Below, in pieces: positions 34,447 through 42,408 of a stretch of 48,699 bases of DNA (position 1 is the stretch's first letter; every line of letters begins with the position of its first letter). The stretch comes from Pasteurellaceae bacterium LFhippo2. GTDB lineage: Bacteria > Pseudomonadota > Gammaproteobacteria > Enterobacterales > Pasteurellaceae. The DNA lies in assembly GCA_029852775.1 (NCBI GenBank), contig LEKJ01000051.1:1-48699 (forward strand), in the 5' to 3' direction. The notes below the pieces were generated by a model. The model made no database searches. It was not told where the DNA came from and saw only the letters and a program-made list of their open reading frames with translations. The position numbers and the translations under genes are program-made.

Positions 34447-34816
34447 CCCTGAGCATTACACTATTTCTGTGCGCCTTGAAGAATGGGAAGATGAATTACT
34501 TTATGTAGGACGTGTAGAAGAATTGCCTGACGTAATGGAATTTGCGGATAGTGCGGAAGAAGCTCGTAATTTGGTGTTAGATACCATTCGTGTAGCCATG
34601 GAAGTTTATCAACAGCAAAATCGCCCTTTCCCAGCCCCTAAAGAGCTAAATGCCGACAAATATAGTGGGCGAATTACATTACGTATTCCCAAAACGCTAC
34701 ACCGAAATTTAAGTCAATTAGCGGATAAAGATAATGTTAGTTTAAATACGTTATTGGTTTCATTATTGGCGAGTGGTGTAGCGGTTAATGGCGAGAAACT
34801 GAGAGTTCAGATTTAA
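34439..34816 (+). CDS. hicB: HicB-family antitoxin
   Basis: A 125-residue two-domain antitoxin. The N-terminal HicB fold (YTISVRLEEWEDELLYVGRV ... FADSAEEARNLVLDTIRVAM) resembles a degraded RNase H-like domain that binds HicA. A C-terminal ribbon-helix-helix (RITLRIPKTLHRNLSQLAD) binds DNA. The intact antitoxin next to a frameshifted toxin is a common decay state. GGGAG lies eight bases before the ATG. Confidence 0.85.
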   Translation: MYNPEHYTISVRLEEWEDELLYVGRVEELPDVMEFADSAEEARNLVLDTIRVAMEVYQQQNRPFPAPKELNADKYSGRITLRIPKTLHRNLSQLADKDNVSLNTLLVSLLASGVAVNGEKLRVQI

Positions 34817-34831
34817 GTTTGGAAAAAGAAA

Positions 34832-35047
34832 ATGAGTGACTTAATTATTTACAACACAGAAGATTGCAAAACCAAAGTCCGTTTATTAGCTATAGATAAT
34901 AATGTATGACTAACCCAAAATCAACTTTCTGACATCTTTGACACTTCTGTCCAAAATATATCCGATCACATCATAAACATTTTGCAAGACAAAGAGTTAG
35001 ATGAAAGCTCAGTTATCAAGAATTACTTGATAACTACCCAAGCTCAC
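34832..35047 (+). pseudogene. RhuM-family gene remnant
   Basis: The frame begins MSDLIIYNTEDCKTKVRLLA and meets an in-frame TGA at 34907-34909, where relatives have Trp before LTQ. Beyond the stop the similarity continues (LTQNQLSDIFDTSVQNISDH, then ELDESSVIKNYLITT) up to about 35041, where a family-B GTAG repeat takes over. The RhuM family (a virulence protein first seen on a Salmonella pathogenicity island) is normally about 330 residues; only the N-terminal fifth remains. Nonsense and truncation together mean it is dead. Confidence 0.75.
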
Positions 35048-35069
35048 GTAGGGTGCGTGTAAACGCACC
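35048..35069 (+). repeat. GTAG-hairpin repeat (family B)
   Basis: GTAGGGTGCGTGTAAACG and hairpin arms GGTGCG/CGCACC. It abuts the point where RhuM homology ends. Its inverted partner is at 35211-35232, enclosing a family-A pair. Confidence 0.8.
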
Positions 35070-35094
35070 GTTTAGATCTCATAAATAAATCTTT

Positions 35095-35168
35095 CGGGCG
35101 TACGCAGTACGCCCCTACATTTTTTATTGAATAACGTTCGGACGTAGGGGCGTATTGCATACGCCCGC
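35095..35168. repeat. GTAG-hairpin repeat pair (family A), nested
   Basis: Family-A elements at 35095-35118 (minus orientation) and 35144-35168 (plus orientation) with a 25-base spacer. The pair is nested between the two family-B elements at 35048 and 35211. Bases 35048-35291 hold no gene and consist mainly of these repeats. Confidence 0.8.
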
Positions 35169-35210
35169 GGACACGGGCACTGCATCCCTAAACATTCCAG
35201 AAAAACAAAA

Positions 35211-35232
35211 GGTGCGTTTACACGCACCCTAC
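35211..35232 (-). repeat. GTAG-hairpin repeat (family B), inverted partner
   Basis: Reads GTAGGGTGCGTG on the minus strand; same family as 35048-35069 and 31432-31491. Confidence 0.8.
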
Positions 35233-35235
35233 AGC

Positions 35236-35282
35236 AGTCGCAAGGCGACTAAGATAAGTAACCTAGCACGGCTCGTGCTAGG
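35236..35282 (-). repeat. Composite two-hairpin element, second copy
   Basis: AGTCGC/GCGACT (35236-35250), spacer AAGATAAGTAA, then CCTAGCACG/CGTGCTAGG (35262-35282). This is the reverse complement of the first two hairpins of the array at 19193-19241, with a few substitutions. Here it lies just after the esterase stop (minus strand) and may terminate it. Confidence 0.75.
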
Positions 35283-35291
35283 TTATCGCAA

Positions 35292-36044
35292 TTAAACAAT
35301 CCCCTGCTCTTCCAACTTGCCTAGGAAATATGGCATTTGTTTGCGCCAGAGTGGCCAGTCATGGGCCATATCGTGCCCCCAGTAGTCGAACCAACCATCA
35401 ATACCTTTACTGTTGAAAGCATCTTGTAAACGACGGGTGTCTGCGACGTGTTGTTCTTCCCATGCGCCTTGACCTACCGCCACAATATAGTGGTTTTGAC
35501 GATAGCGATCTAAGAACCAGCTATCGTGTTGGTTCCAAAGGTAATCAATCGGTGAGTTATGATATACCGCTTGATCACCATAAAATTCATGGGTAAAGAA
35601 GCGAGCATCATATACACCGCTCAATGCAATGGCTGTGTCGAATAAATCTGGATGGCGTAGTGCAAAGTTGATGGTATGGAATGCGCCCATACTACAACCG
35701 GTGGCAATCATTGCTCCGCCCCATTGTGATTCGTGGCGGATTAATGGCACTAGCTCATTCACAATATAACGGTCGTAAGCATTGTGTGCTAACGCCATAT
35801 CATGCCCTGATTTATATTTGGCTAACCACGAAACTTCATCATAAGAATCTGGTGTGTAGAACTTGATTAGACCACGTTCAACAAACGAACGGCAAGCCTC
35901 GATCATACCAAAGTTGCCATACTCATTTTGGTTACCTCCTGATGAAGGGAACACAATCACAGGTTTACCCGCATGACCGTAAACATTGAAATACATTTCA
36001 CGGCCTAATTCACCGCTCCAGTGACTTCTTCTTTCAAAATGCAT
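35292..36044 (-). CDS. Esterase-family alpha/beta hydrolase next to the ATP-grasp gene
   Basis: A 250-residue cytosolic hydrolase. Seen: KPVIVFPSSGGNQNEYGNFG (oxyanion region), nucleophile Ser in MIATGCSMGAFHTINFALR, Asp candidates in ALSGVYDARFF and ending His in YWGHDMAHDW. The motif set is like the esterase at 33082, but the sequences are otherwise dissimilar. The ATG at 36044 is chosen since AAGGAG overlaps the upstream stop and sits five bases away; ATG 36047 and GTG 36050 are alternatives. It directly follows the ATP-grasp gene, clearly one operon. Confidence 0.82.
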   Translation of the reverse strand: MHFERRSHWSGELGREMYFNVYGHAGKPVIVFPSSGGNQNEYGNFGMIEACRSFVERGLIKFYTPDSYDEVSWLAKYKSGHDMALAHNAYDRYIVNELVPLIRHESQWGGAMIATGCSMGAFHTINFALRHPDLFDTAIALSGVYDARFFTHEFYGDQAVYHNSPIDYLWNQHDSWFLDRYRQNHYIVAVGQGAWEEQHVADTRRLQDAFNSKGIDGWFDYWGHDMAHDWPLWRKQMPYFLGKLEEQGIV

Positions 36045-36053
36045 CATCACTCC

Positions 36054-37232
36054 TTACTGTTTAGCCTGTGCAAATTGAACAATTTCACGCATCTGTTCAA
36101 TCGTTTCAGTTCGAGCAAGAATACCATGCTCACCCATAATTTTGGCAAATACCCCAGGTACGGTTTGTACACTAATAATATTGCCCGCAAATTTCTCGCA
36201 TACTGCATCTAATGAATTAACATAATTTTGGTTTGCTTTGCGAGAGATATAGACCACATTCCACGGGTGCTGAATATCGGTGTAGAACTTATTGTCCTGC
36301 ACAATATTCGCATATTCACGGAATACATCAAAATCGTTCGCATAGTTCCACATATCAATGGTTAAACCACCTGGTGGACGGCAGTTGATTTCTAATGGCA
36401 TTAACTCACCGGTTTTCTTCACGCGGAAAAACTCAAAATGGAAGAAACGCTCACGAACTTTAAATGCATTGACACATTTTTTGCCTAATTCGACTAATTT
36501 TGACGAGATTTCACGTGGTACGTAATAGAACATATCACCGTCTTTCTCAACGGTATCTAACACGGCTTCTGAATATTCTAGGCCTGCGTAGAAGACGATA
36601 TTGCCGTCGTGATCCGTTAAGCCATCAAAGGTAACGATATCGCCGTCGATAAACTCTTCCATAATGTATTCAACTTGTGGACTTTTTACATTAAAGAACT
36701 GTTCTAAATCATCATTAGTGCGGATTTTATAAGTATCACTCGCCCCTACACCAGAATTTGGTTTGATAATCACAGGCAGTTTTAACTCTTTAGCCAGTTT
36801 ACGAGCATCGGCATCATCTTTAAATACTCGACCTTTTGCGACTTTTAAGCCTGCTTTTTTGAATACTTCTTTCATCTGAGCTTTGGTTTTGATCGCTAAC
36901 ATATCGTCAGTTTTATAACCAAATACATTGAAGTCCGTGCGTAGTTGCGCGTCTAATTCAAGCCAGTATTCATTATGAGATTCAATACGGTCGATACGTC
37001 CATATTTATGGGCAAAATAAGCTACGGCACGATACACTTGCTCGTAGTCTTCCATATTATCTACACGATAATATTCCGTTAAAGAGTTACGTAAACCTTC
37101 GCTAAGTTGTTCGTAAGGGGTGTCGGCAATTCCTAGCGTATTAAAGCCTTTTTCGCGCAGTCGTACCGCAAAGGTTTCAAAATTAGTTGGAAAATGGGGG
37201 GAAATCATCACAAAATTGATTGGTTTTCGCAT
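36054..37232 (-). CDS. ATP-grasp ligase of unknown substrate
   Basis: A 392-residue ATP-grasp enzyme, often labelled as a short carbamoyl-phosphate-synthase-like protein. Seen: ATP-binding PVIIKPNSGVGASDTYKI (about residues 153-170), EEFIDGDIVTFDGL and the Mg-binding EINCRPPGGLTIDMW. An N-terminal preATP-grasp region (KPINFVMISPHFPTNFETF) precedes. Such ligases activate a carboxylate as acyl phosphate and join it to an amine, thiol or similar; the partner is not known. Cotranscribed with an esterase-like gene whose ribosome binding site overlaps this stop codon. Confidence 0.85.
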   Translation of the reverse strand: MRKPINFVMISPHFPTNFETFAVRLREKGFNTLGIADTPYEQLSEGLRNSLTEYYRVDNMEDYEQVYRAVAYFAHKYGRIDRIESHNEYWLELDAQLRTDFNVFGYKTDDMLAIKTKAQMKEVFKKAGLKVAKGRVFKDDADARKLAKELKLPVIIKPNSGVGASDTYKIRTNDDLEQFFNVKSPQVEYIMEEFIDGDIVTFDGLTDHDGNIVFYAGLEYSEAVLDTVEKDGDMFYYVPREISSKLVELGKKCVNAFKVRERFFHFEFFRVKKTGELMPLEINCRPPGGLTIDMWNYANDFDVFREYANIVQDNKFYTDIQHPWNVVYISRKANQNYVNSLDAVCEKFAGNIISVQTVPGVFAKIMGEHGILARTETIEQMREIVQFAQAKQ

Positions 37233-37265
37233 TATTGCTTCCTTGTTGTGTTTGTTTAAATTATG

Positions 37266-37299
37266 TAAGCGGTAAGATTTTATGCGAAATTTGCAAATT
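37266..37299 (+). repeat. Degenerate uptake-like sequence upstream of the ATP-grasp gene
   Basis: GTAAGCGGTAAGATTTTATG followed by GAAATTTGCAAATTT: core plus A/T tail with one or two mismatches to the canonical form. The rest of the 37233-37503 gap shows no other feature I can support. Confidence 0.5.
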
Positions 37300-37503
37300 T
37301 AAGAAGCAATATTGATTAATTTATCTATAGTTGATGGTAAAGGAGAGCAATCGCTTGCTTAATATAATTACGAGTTAGAATGATTGGGTATAAAAGATAT
37401 AATGCAACTTTTACTGATTACGTGGGTCTGATAGTACAATCAAAAAATAATTGGTGTTAGAATAACGCCGTTTTAGACTTTCTTAGTTATACAAGGACTA
37501 TAA

Positions 37504-37929
37504 ATGAAAAAAATAACATCTAAAATCTTATTCACAGCTTTAGTTGCTTTTGGGGTGTCTTCAATGGCATCAGCTCAGATTACTTCAGCTGATAAAGGAA
37601 TATACAAGGGAAATGCAGGAACTTTCCGTATGACTCCAGCTGGCAAATCTTGGACTGTAGATCTTCAGCAAAAAGGTAAATGGGAAAGACTTGCTTGTGG
37701 CAATGGAAAAGCGTGCCGCTTTACGCCAACAGGTACAGCGACATTAAAACGTTTCTTCGCTAAAAATCCTGATTTGGTTCAAGTTGTAAATGGAAAAGTT
37801 CCTGGGACGAAAGTGCAGTGTGTGGATTCATCATTATTTGCATTTTGTCGATTGGATGATAGCCAGAGAAAAACTCACTTCATTATCGATAGACAAGGTA
37901 ATGCAAGTATTTTGAGCAAAGCTGGTTAA
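37504..37929 (+). CDS. Secreted four-cysteine protein of unknown function
   Basis: A 141-residue exported protein with a Sec signal peptide (about 1-24, ending SSMASAQ). The mature part is basic and has four Cys in two pairs (ACGNGKACRF and VQCVDSSLFAFC), likely two disulfides in the periplasm. No family is recognised. It is followed 32 bases later by a second small secreted protein in the same direction, so they are probably cotranscribed. Confidence 0.75.
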   Translation: MKKITSKILFTALVAFGVSSMASAQITSADKGIYKGNAGTFRMTPAGKSWTVDLQQKGKWERLACGNGKACRFTPTGTATLKRFFAKNPDLVQVVNGKVPGTKVQCVDSSLFAFCRLDDSQRKTHFIIDRQGNASILSKAG

Positions 37930-37961
37930 TTTAATTTTTATTCAAATATATTGAGGTTTAT

Positions 37962-38438
37962 ATGAAATATTTAGTTTTACTTTTATCACTTTTTGTTGGC
38001 GTTAGTAGCTATGCAGCTCCAGCAGCAACACAAAAAGCTCCACAACAAACTCAGCAACAAACAAATAAAGAATTAAAACGCTTTACTGACGCGGTTTCAG
38101 TTGGTTTTGTTGGCATTAAAGTAAGCAAAGAAAACAATGCTGATGTACTTTCTTTTGAGTATGTTATTAAAAATAATAGCAAACGTAACATCCGCTCTGT
38201 GTATTGGGCTAGCCATTATTTTCAAGGTAATACAAAAGTTTTAATCCAAGATGTACCAGCAAAATTTGAAAAACCGTTAAAAGTGGGCGCTTCTACTAGT
38301 TTAACATTCTCTGTTCCTGTGGCGAATTTACCTGAAAATGTGAAACAAGCATTAGCTAGCAACAAACTTTCTCTATCAGCGCAATTCCAAGCAAAAGAGA
38401 TTGTATTTAGTAATGGTTCTAAAATTACAGTTAAATAA
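37962..38438 (+). CDS. Secreted protein of unknown function
   Basis: A 158-residue exported protein: signal peptide (YLVLLLSLFVGVSSYAAP), a Gln/Thr-rich stretch (APQQTQQQTNKE), then a beta-rich domain with SFEYVIKNNSKRNIRSVYWA and alternating hydrophobic strands, suggesting an immunoglobulin-like fold. No Cys. I do not recognise the family. It shares its operon with the four-cysteine protein and ends at a strong hairpin shared with lysA. Confidence 0.75.
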   Translation: MKYLVLLLSLFVGVSSYAAPAATQKAPQQTQQQTNKELKRFTDAVSVGFVGIKVSKENNADVLSFEYVIKNNSKRNIRSVYWASHYFQGNTKVLIQDVPAKFEKPLKVGASTSLTFSVPVANLPENVKQALASNKLSLSAQFQAKEIVFSNGSKITVK

Positions 38439-38442
38439 TATT

Positions 38443-38466
38443 TTAGGGGGCTTTATAGCCCCCTAA
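38443..38466. terminator. Bidirectional terminator, secreted-protein operon / lysA
   Basis: Arms TTAGGGGGCT / AGCCCCCTAA with a TTAT loop and T-run on the plus strand, in the gap between convergent genes. Confidence 0.8.
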
Positions 38467-38485
38467 TTTTTTAGAATATTATTGA

Positions 38486-39736
38486 TTATTGTAGTAGCTT
38501 CTCTAAACGCCATAAATCAGCAAAGGTTGCGCGCGCCTTAATTAAATGCGCTTGATCACCATCAACCATCACTTCTACCGCTTGTGGACGCGAGTTATAA
38601 GTCGAAGACATTGTCGCACCATAGGCACCCGCTGAACGTACCGCAATTAAATCTCCTTCAGAAATCGCTAACTCACGTTGTTTGCCTAGAAAATCAGACG
38701 TCTCGCAGATTGGACCAACGACATCATAAACAGCTTTTGGCAGATCAAGCGGTTGATTTATCTCGATAATTTGCATATAAGCTTCATATAATGCAGGACG
38801 AATCATATCGTTCATTCCTGTATCTACAATCGCAAAATTGCGATCTTCATTCTGCTTAATATACTCTACTTTAGTAACCAAAATACCTGCATTTGCAGTA
38901 ATTGCTCGACCCGGCTCCAGAATAATTTCAAGATTTGGATAATCTTTTAATTTTGCTAGAAGAGCCTGTGCATATTCACTTGGGTGTGGCGGTTGCTCAT
39001 CAGTGTAAGTAACCCCTAAACCACCACCTAAATCTAAGTGATGTAATTCGATACCATCTTCTTTTAACTGCTCCATTAACACAATAACACGATCTGTAGC
39101 GTCTAAGAACGGCTGTAATTCTGTTAACTGTGAACCAATATGGCAATCCATACCAGTGATTTTCACATTTGGTAACGTTTTTGCTAAGCGATATACTTCA
39201 CGAGCTTCTGTAACACTTACACCGAACTTATTCTCTTTTAAGCCTGTTGAGATATAAGGATGAGTATGCGCGTCTACATCTGGATTTACACGTAACGAAA
39301 TTGGCGCAATTTTGCCTAACAGCCCCGCCACTTCATTAATGCGTTTTAATTCAGGGATAGATTCAATATTAAAGCAACGAATTCCAACTTCTAACGCGCG
39401 AGCGATTTCCGTATGTGATTTTGCCACACCTGAAAAAACTACCTTACTAGCATCACCGCCAGCAGCTAATACGCGTTCTAACTCACCTTGTGAAACAATA
39501 TCAAAACCGGAACCTAAACGTGCCATTACGTTTAATAGAGCAATATTAGAGTTTGATTTCACCGCGAAGCAGATTAAGTGTGGATGTTCGCCTAACGCAT
39601 TATCAAATGCGTGCCAATGACGCTCTAAAGTCGCACGAGAATAGATATACGCAGGTGTTCCGTGTTGTTTGATGATGTCGCTAATTGCCACATCTTCAGC
39701 AAAAAGTTGTTGGTTTTTATAGTTAAAATGATCCAT
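38486..39736 (-). CDS. lysA: Diaminopimelate decarboxylase
   Basis: Last step of lysine synthesis: meso-diaminopimelate to L-lysine plus CO2. The 416-residue PLP enzyme of fold type III has the PLP Lys in ICFAVKSNSNIALL, the phosphate-binding LDLGGGLGV and EPGRAITANAG, and the catalytic Cys-Glu motif GPICETSDFL. Full length. Preceded on the same strand by lptM, the usual neighbour. Confidence 0.98.
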   Translation of the reverse strand: MDHFNYKNQQLFAEDVAISDIIKQHGTPAYIYSRATLERHWHAFDNALGEHPHLICFAVKSNSNIALLNVMARLGSGFDIVSQGELERVLAAGGDASKVVFSGVAKSHTEIARALEVGIRCFNIESIPELKRINEVAGLLGKIAPISLRVNPDVDAHTHPYISTGLKENKFGVSVTEAREVYRLAKTLPNVKITGMDCHIGSQLTELQPFLDATDRVIVLMEQLKEDGIELHHLDLGGGLGVTYTDEQPPHPSEYAQALLAKLKDYPNLEIILEPGRAITANAGILVTKVEYIKQNEDRNFAIVDTGMNDMIRPALYEAYMQIIEINQPLDLPKAVYDVVGPICETSDFLGKQRELAISEGDLIAVRSAGAYGATMSSTYNSRPQAVEVMVDGDQAHLIKARATFADLWRLEKLLQ

Positions 39737-39762
39737 TGAGCCTTCCTGTAAAATAAGGGAAA

Positions 39763-39873
39763 TTATTGTTGTTGAGTTTGTTCCGCTTTTTCTGGGAAAT
39801 AAAGTGGCCCTTTAACTCCGCAAGCGGTCAGAGTTGCGCTTAAAATTGCAACTGTAATAAGTAATTTTTTCAT
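39763..39873 (-). CDS. lptM: LPS-assembly lipoprotein LptM (YifL-like)
   Basis: A 36-residue lipoprotein. The frame reads MKKLLITVAILSATLTACGV with lipobox LTAC (Cys18), then KGPLYFPEKAEQTQQQ; the CG-x-KGPLYFP motif is the LptM signature. In E. coli LptM helps LptD adopt its correct disulfide pattern during outer-membrane LPS-translocon assembly. It lies 26 bases upstream of lysA. An uptake-core-like CAAGCGGTCAGA lies inside the gene. Confidence 0.9.
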   Translation of the reverse strand: MKKLLITVAILSATLTACGVKGPLYFPEKAEQTQQQ

Positions 39874-39942
39874 AGACACCTCTAAAAAATAGACCGTTCG
39901 ATTGTACCGAAGAAAAATAGAAATTGCACGAAATCAGATGTA

Positions 39943-39977
39943 AAAAAGCCGTTTGAAATTATTCAAACGGCTTTTTA
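39943..39977 (-). terminator. Terminator after the glycine-zipper lipoprotein
   Basis: Long hairpin with arms AAAAAGCCGTTTGAA / TTCAAACGGCTTTTT. Symmetric A and T runs make it functional on both strands; the nearest gene end is at 39995. Confidence 0.85.
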
Positions 39978-39994
39978 AATTCATCATATTGATA

Positions 39995-40189
39995 TTATTT
40001 TTTGATTTGGCTACCAATAAGGCCACCTAATGCAGCACCACCTAAAGTTGCGCCCGTTGATTCACCAATAACGTGCCCAGCTGCTGCGCCAACTGCAGCA
40101 CCAATAGCTGTGTTTTTCTGAGTTTCACTCATACCGCTACAAGCGGTTAATGTCATTGCTAATGCTAATAAGCCAATTGTCTTTTTCAT
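39995..40189 (-). CDS. Glycine-zipper lipoprotein (OsmB-like)
   Basis: A 64-residue lipoprotein: lipobox LTAC (Cys17) and a glycine-zipper membrane segment (TAIGAAVGAAAGHVIGES ... LGGAALGGLIGSQ). This resembles OsmB and related outer-membrane lipoproteins. The ATG at 40189 fits the signal peptide; a longer frame to 40261 lacks sense. An uptake core lies inside (about 40139). Role likely structural or in envelope stress, but unproven. Confidence 0.8.
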   Translation of the reverse strand: MKKTIGLLALAMTLTACSGMSETQKNTAIGAAVGAAAGHVIGESTGATLGGAALGGLIGSQIKK

Positions 40190-40326
40190 AAAAACCCCAT
40201 TAATAAAAACGTTAAAAAGATGATTTCCATAAATCACGTAAATTAAGACGTAAGCTTTCACAATAAGTTTCTGAACGATCGTTCAACCGATTATTTTTTA
40301 TGAAAAGTAAGTTCCTAAATACAGCA

Positions 40327-40352
40327 AAGGGCAGGTAATGCTACCTGCCCTT
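40327..40352. terminator. Hairpin after the N-glycosyltransferase gene
   Basis: Arms AAGGGCAGGTA / TACCTGCCCTT with an ATGC loop, 12 bases beyond the stop. The minus-strand T content after it is modest. Confidence 0.6.
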
Positions 40353-40364
40353 GTTTGTCGTCAA

Positions 40365-42392
40365 TTATTTAGCTTTTGACTTCTTCGCTACTTCTTTTGA
40401 AGGTTGCTCCTTTTTCTTTGCAGGAGCCTTCTTAGTTGTAGCTTTCTTTGTGGTTTTCTCAGCTGGTGTTGCTTTTGCAGCAGCTTTTGGCTGTTCCAGA
40501 TCTTTATCTGTCGTGATGTTAAGTTTCACTTTATTGCCTTTTGCCCACTCTTTAAGCTTCGCTAAGAACTCACGCCCCATTGGACGCGGATCACCTGTAA
40601 ATAGCGTTTGTAAGCCGTTATTTTCGATAATATGGCGACGCAATTCTAAACGCTCTTGATGATTCTCAGCCAAACGAATTGCTTGAGCAACATATTCATC
40701 AACAGTATTTGTGATTAACCATTCTGGTAATCCTAAACGCTTAAATAGACCTTCATCGATATGCTCGTGAACTTCTGGACCTGTTTTACAAATACCCACT
40801 AAACCTAAAGTCACCATATCGATGATACCGTTAGTATTACCGAATGGGAATGGGTTAACCATCATATCGCAGTTATGTAAAATCGTTAAATACTGGTGAT
40901 ACGGCGTATGCGGATGTGCTGTTGCACTATCACCTAAATAGCTCTTAATAAAGCGTTCTACATAAGGGTGTGTAACACCACTTGATTGACCTAATGCAAA
41001 GTGGAAATGTACTTTCACTTTTGCACGGTCACGAATCGCTTGTAACGCTTTTAAGAAGTATGGATTTAACTTCATTGTTGTTGAAGCAATACCAATATTT
41101 ACCACTTCTGGATTTTCACGCATACGATATTCAACATTTTGTGGAGCTAATGCTGATGGCACATAAGGTAATGCGTCTTTTGGTAAACGTAATAATTTTT
41201 CGCTAAAGCACTCTTCTGAACCAACATAATCATCTTCAACAATCACGTACTCAATAAAATCTGAGTGTGTTGTGCCTGGGTGTCCTAACGCAACCGCTTG
41301 AATTGGCGCAACACGTGTATTACTTGCAAAAATAGTCGTTAAATCCATACCAATACTTGGCATATAGAAAATTGAAGCACCATTTTGAGTACAAATATCT
41401 TTAATAAAAGCAAGTTTTTCGAAAATACTATTGCCTTTCATAAGATGGAACTCATCAAAAACATCACGACCCGCTTGGTCAACAGCTTCTCCACCTAAAC
41501 CAATTAAATGGAAATGTTCACGCGCAGCAATCATCGATGTTGAATGGGTGCGATAAATTGAGTGCGCTGAGTGGAAGTGCTCAAGTAGCACCACCATTAC
41601 AGGCTTACCATTTACATAACCAATTTCATTGATATTTTGGCGGTCTTCCCATCGACCATCCAATAAATGGCGACGAATTACTTGGTTTAATGCTTTCTTC
41701 ACACTATGCTTATTCGCAGCAACATCATAGCTACAGTGCATATAAACATCGTGAGAAATAGAGCTTGGCACATTATTTAAGTTTTTAAGCTGTGCTAACT
41801 TCTCTGGGAACCACTGTAAAATTGCTCCGCGTTTGCTAAATGACGCTTGTGTACCAATAAAACGTGGAGACTGTAGAGCGAAACATAGCGACGCACAAAG
41901 CTCAGGATCGATATTCCAAATTGCATCTAAATTTAATGACACATTAGATTCTGGTAAATATAAAATGCAGAACTTAATTAACGCTGACTTCGTAGACACA
42001 AGATGGAAGTCTTTTGACTTTTCAGTATTCGCATTTTGGTTATATGTCTGTAAGATATGATCCGCATTCACATATGGAGAGCTCGCAAAAATCATAGAAA
42101 TCCAACGTTGGAAGCCTAAAAAGCGAATCGCACCTGATGGTGAAACTTCTAAAGCAGGATCTTCAAATAGTTTCGTAATAGCAACCGCCATTCGAGTACA
42201 GAAATATACTGTTTTATCTTGTTCTAATTTTGTTAACTGCTCAGGTACATCAATTTCAATACCTTCGATACCACCAAAATTAGAATCTAACTTTCCTAAA
42301 ATATCCAATAACTCTGTACAAGATAATTCATAATTCTTTGTCGCAATAGATTGCTCAAAACGAATTACACTCGGTTGTTTTTTTTCTGACAT
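40365..42392 (-). CDS. ngt: Cytoplasmic N-glycosyltransferase (HMW1C/NGT family) with Lys/Ala-rich tail
   Basis: Transfers glucose from UDP-glucose to Asn in N-X-S/T sites of adhesins in the cytoplasm (HMW1C in H. influenzae, NGT in A. pleuropneumoniae). The 675-residue protein has the N-terminal helical domain and the GT41-like catalytic half; conserved blocks include MVVLLEHFHSAHSIYRTHST, IFYMPSIGMDLTTIF, IGIASTTMKLNPYF and NPFPFGNTNGIIDMVTLG. Residues 636-675 form a tail of 15 Lys and 10 Ala in 40 positions, absent from the 620-residue A. pleuropneumoniae enzyme. It starts 16 bases after rimO. No obvious adhesin substrate is in view. Confidence 0.94.
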   Translation of the reverse strand: MSEKKQPSVIRFEQSIATKNYELSCTELLDILGKLDSNFGGIEGIEIDVPEQLTKLEQDKTVYFCTRMAVAITKLFEDPALEVSPSGAIRFLGFQRWISMIFASSPYVNADHILQTYNQNANTEKSKDFHLVSTKSALIKFCILYLPESNVSLNLDAIWNIDPELCASLCFALQSPRFIGTQASFSKRGAILQWFPEKLAQLKNLNNVPSSISHDVYMHCSYDVAANKHSVKKALNQVIRRHLLDGRWEDRQNINEIGYVNGKPVMVVLLEHFHSAHSIYRTHSTSMIAAREHFHLIGLGGEAVDQAGRDVFDEFHLMKGNSIFEKLAFIKDICTQNGASIFYMPSIGMDLTTIFASNTRVAPIQAVALGHPGTTHSDFIEYVIVEDDYVGSEECFSEKLLRLPKDALPYVPSALAPQNVEYRMRENPEVVNIGIASTTMKLNPYFLKALQAIRDRAKVKVHFHFALGQSSGVTHPYVERFIKSYLGDSATAHPHTPYHQYLTILHNCDMMVNPFPFGNTNGIIDMVTLGLVGICKTGPEVHEHIDEGLFKRLGLPEWLITNTVDEYVAQAIRLAENHQERLELRRHIIENNGLQTLFTGDPRPMGREFLAKLKEWAKGNKVKLNITTDKDLEQPKAAAKATPAEKTTKKATTKKAPAKKKEQPSKEVAKKSKAK

Positions 42393-42408
42393 AATTTATC
42401 CTTATAAA

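Noticed and set aside
34131-35291. CRISPR-like array of regular palindromes
   Set aside because: The repeats are hairpins of three different families with irregular spacing and no unique spacers; no cas genes are present.
39737-39994. Lysine riboswitch upstream of lysA
   Set aside because: Upstream of lysA lies lptM after only 26 bases, and the region before lptM is too short and lacks the expected multi-helix layout.
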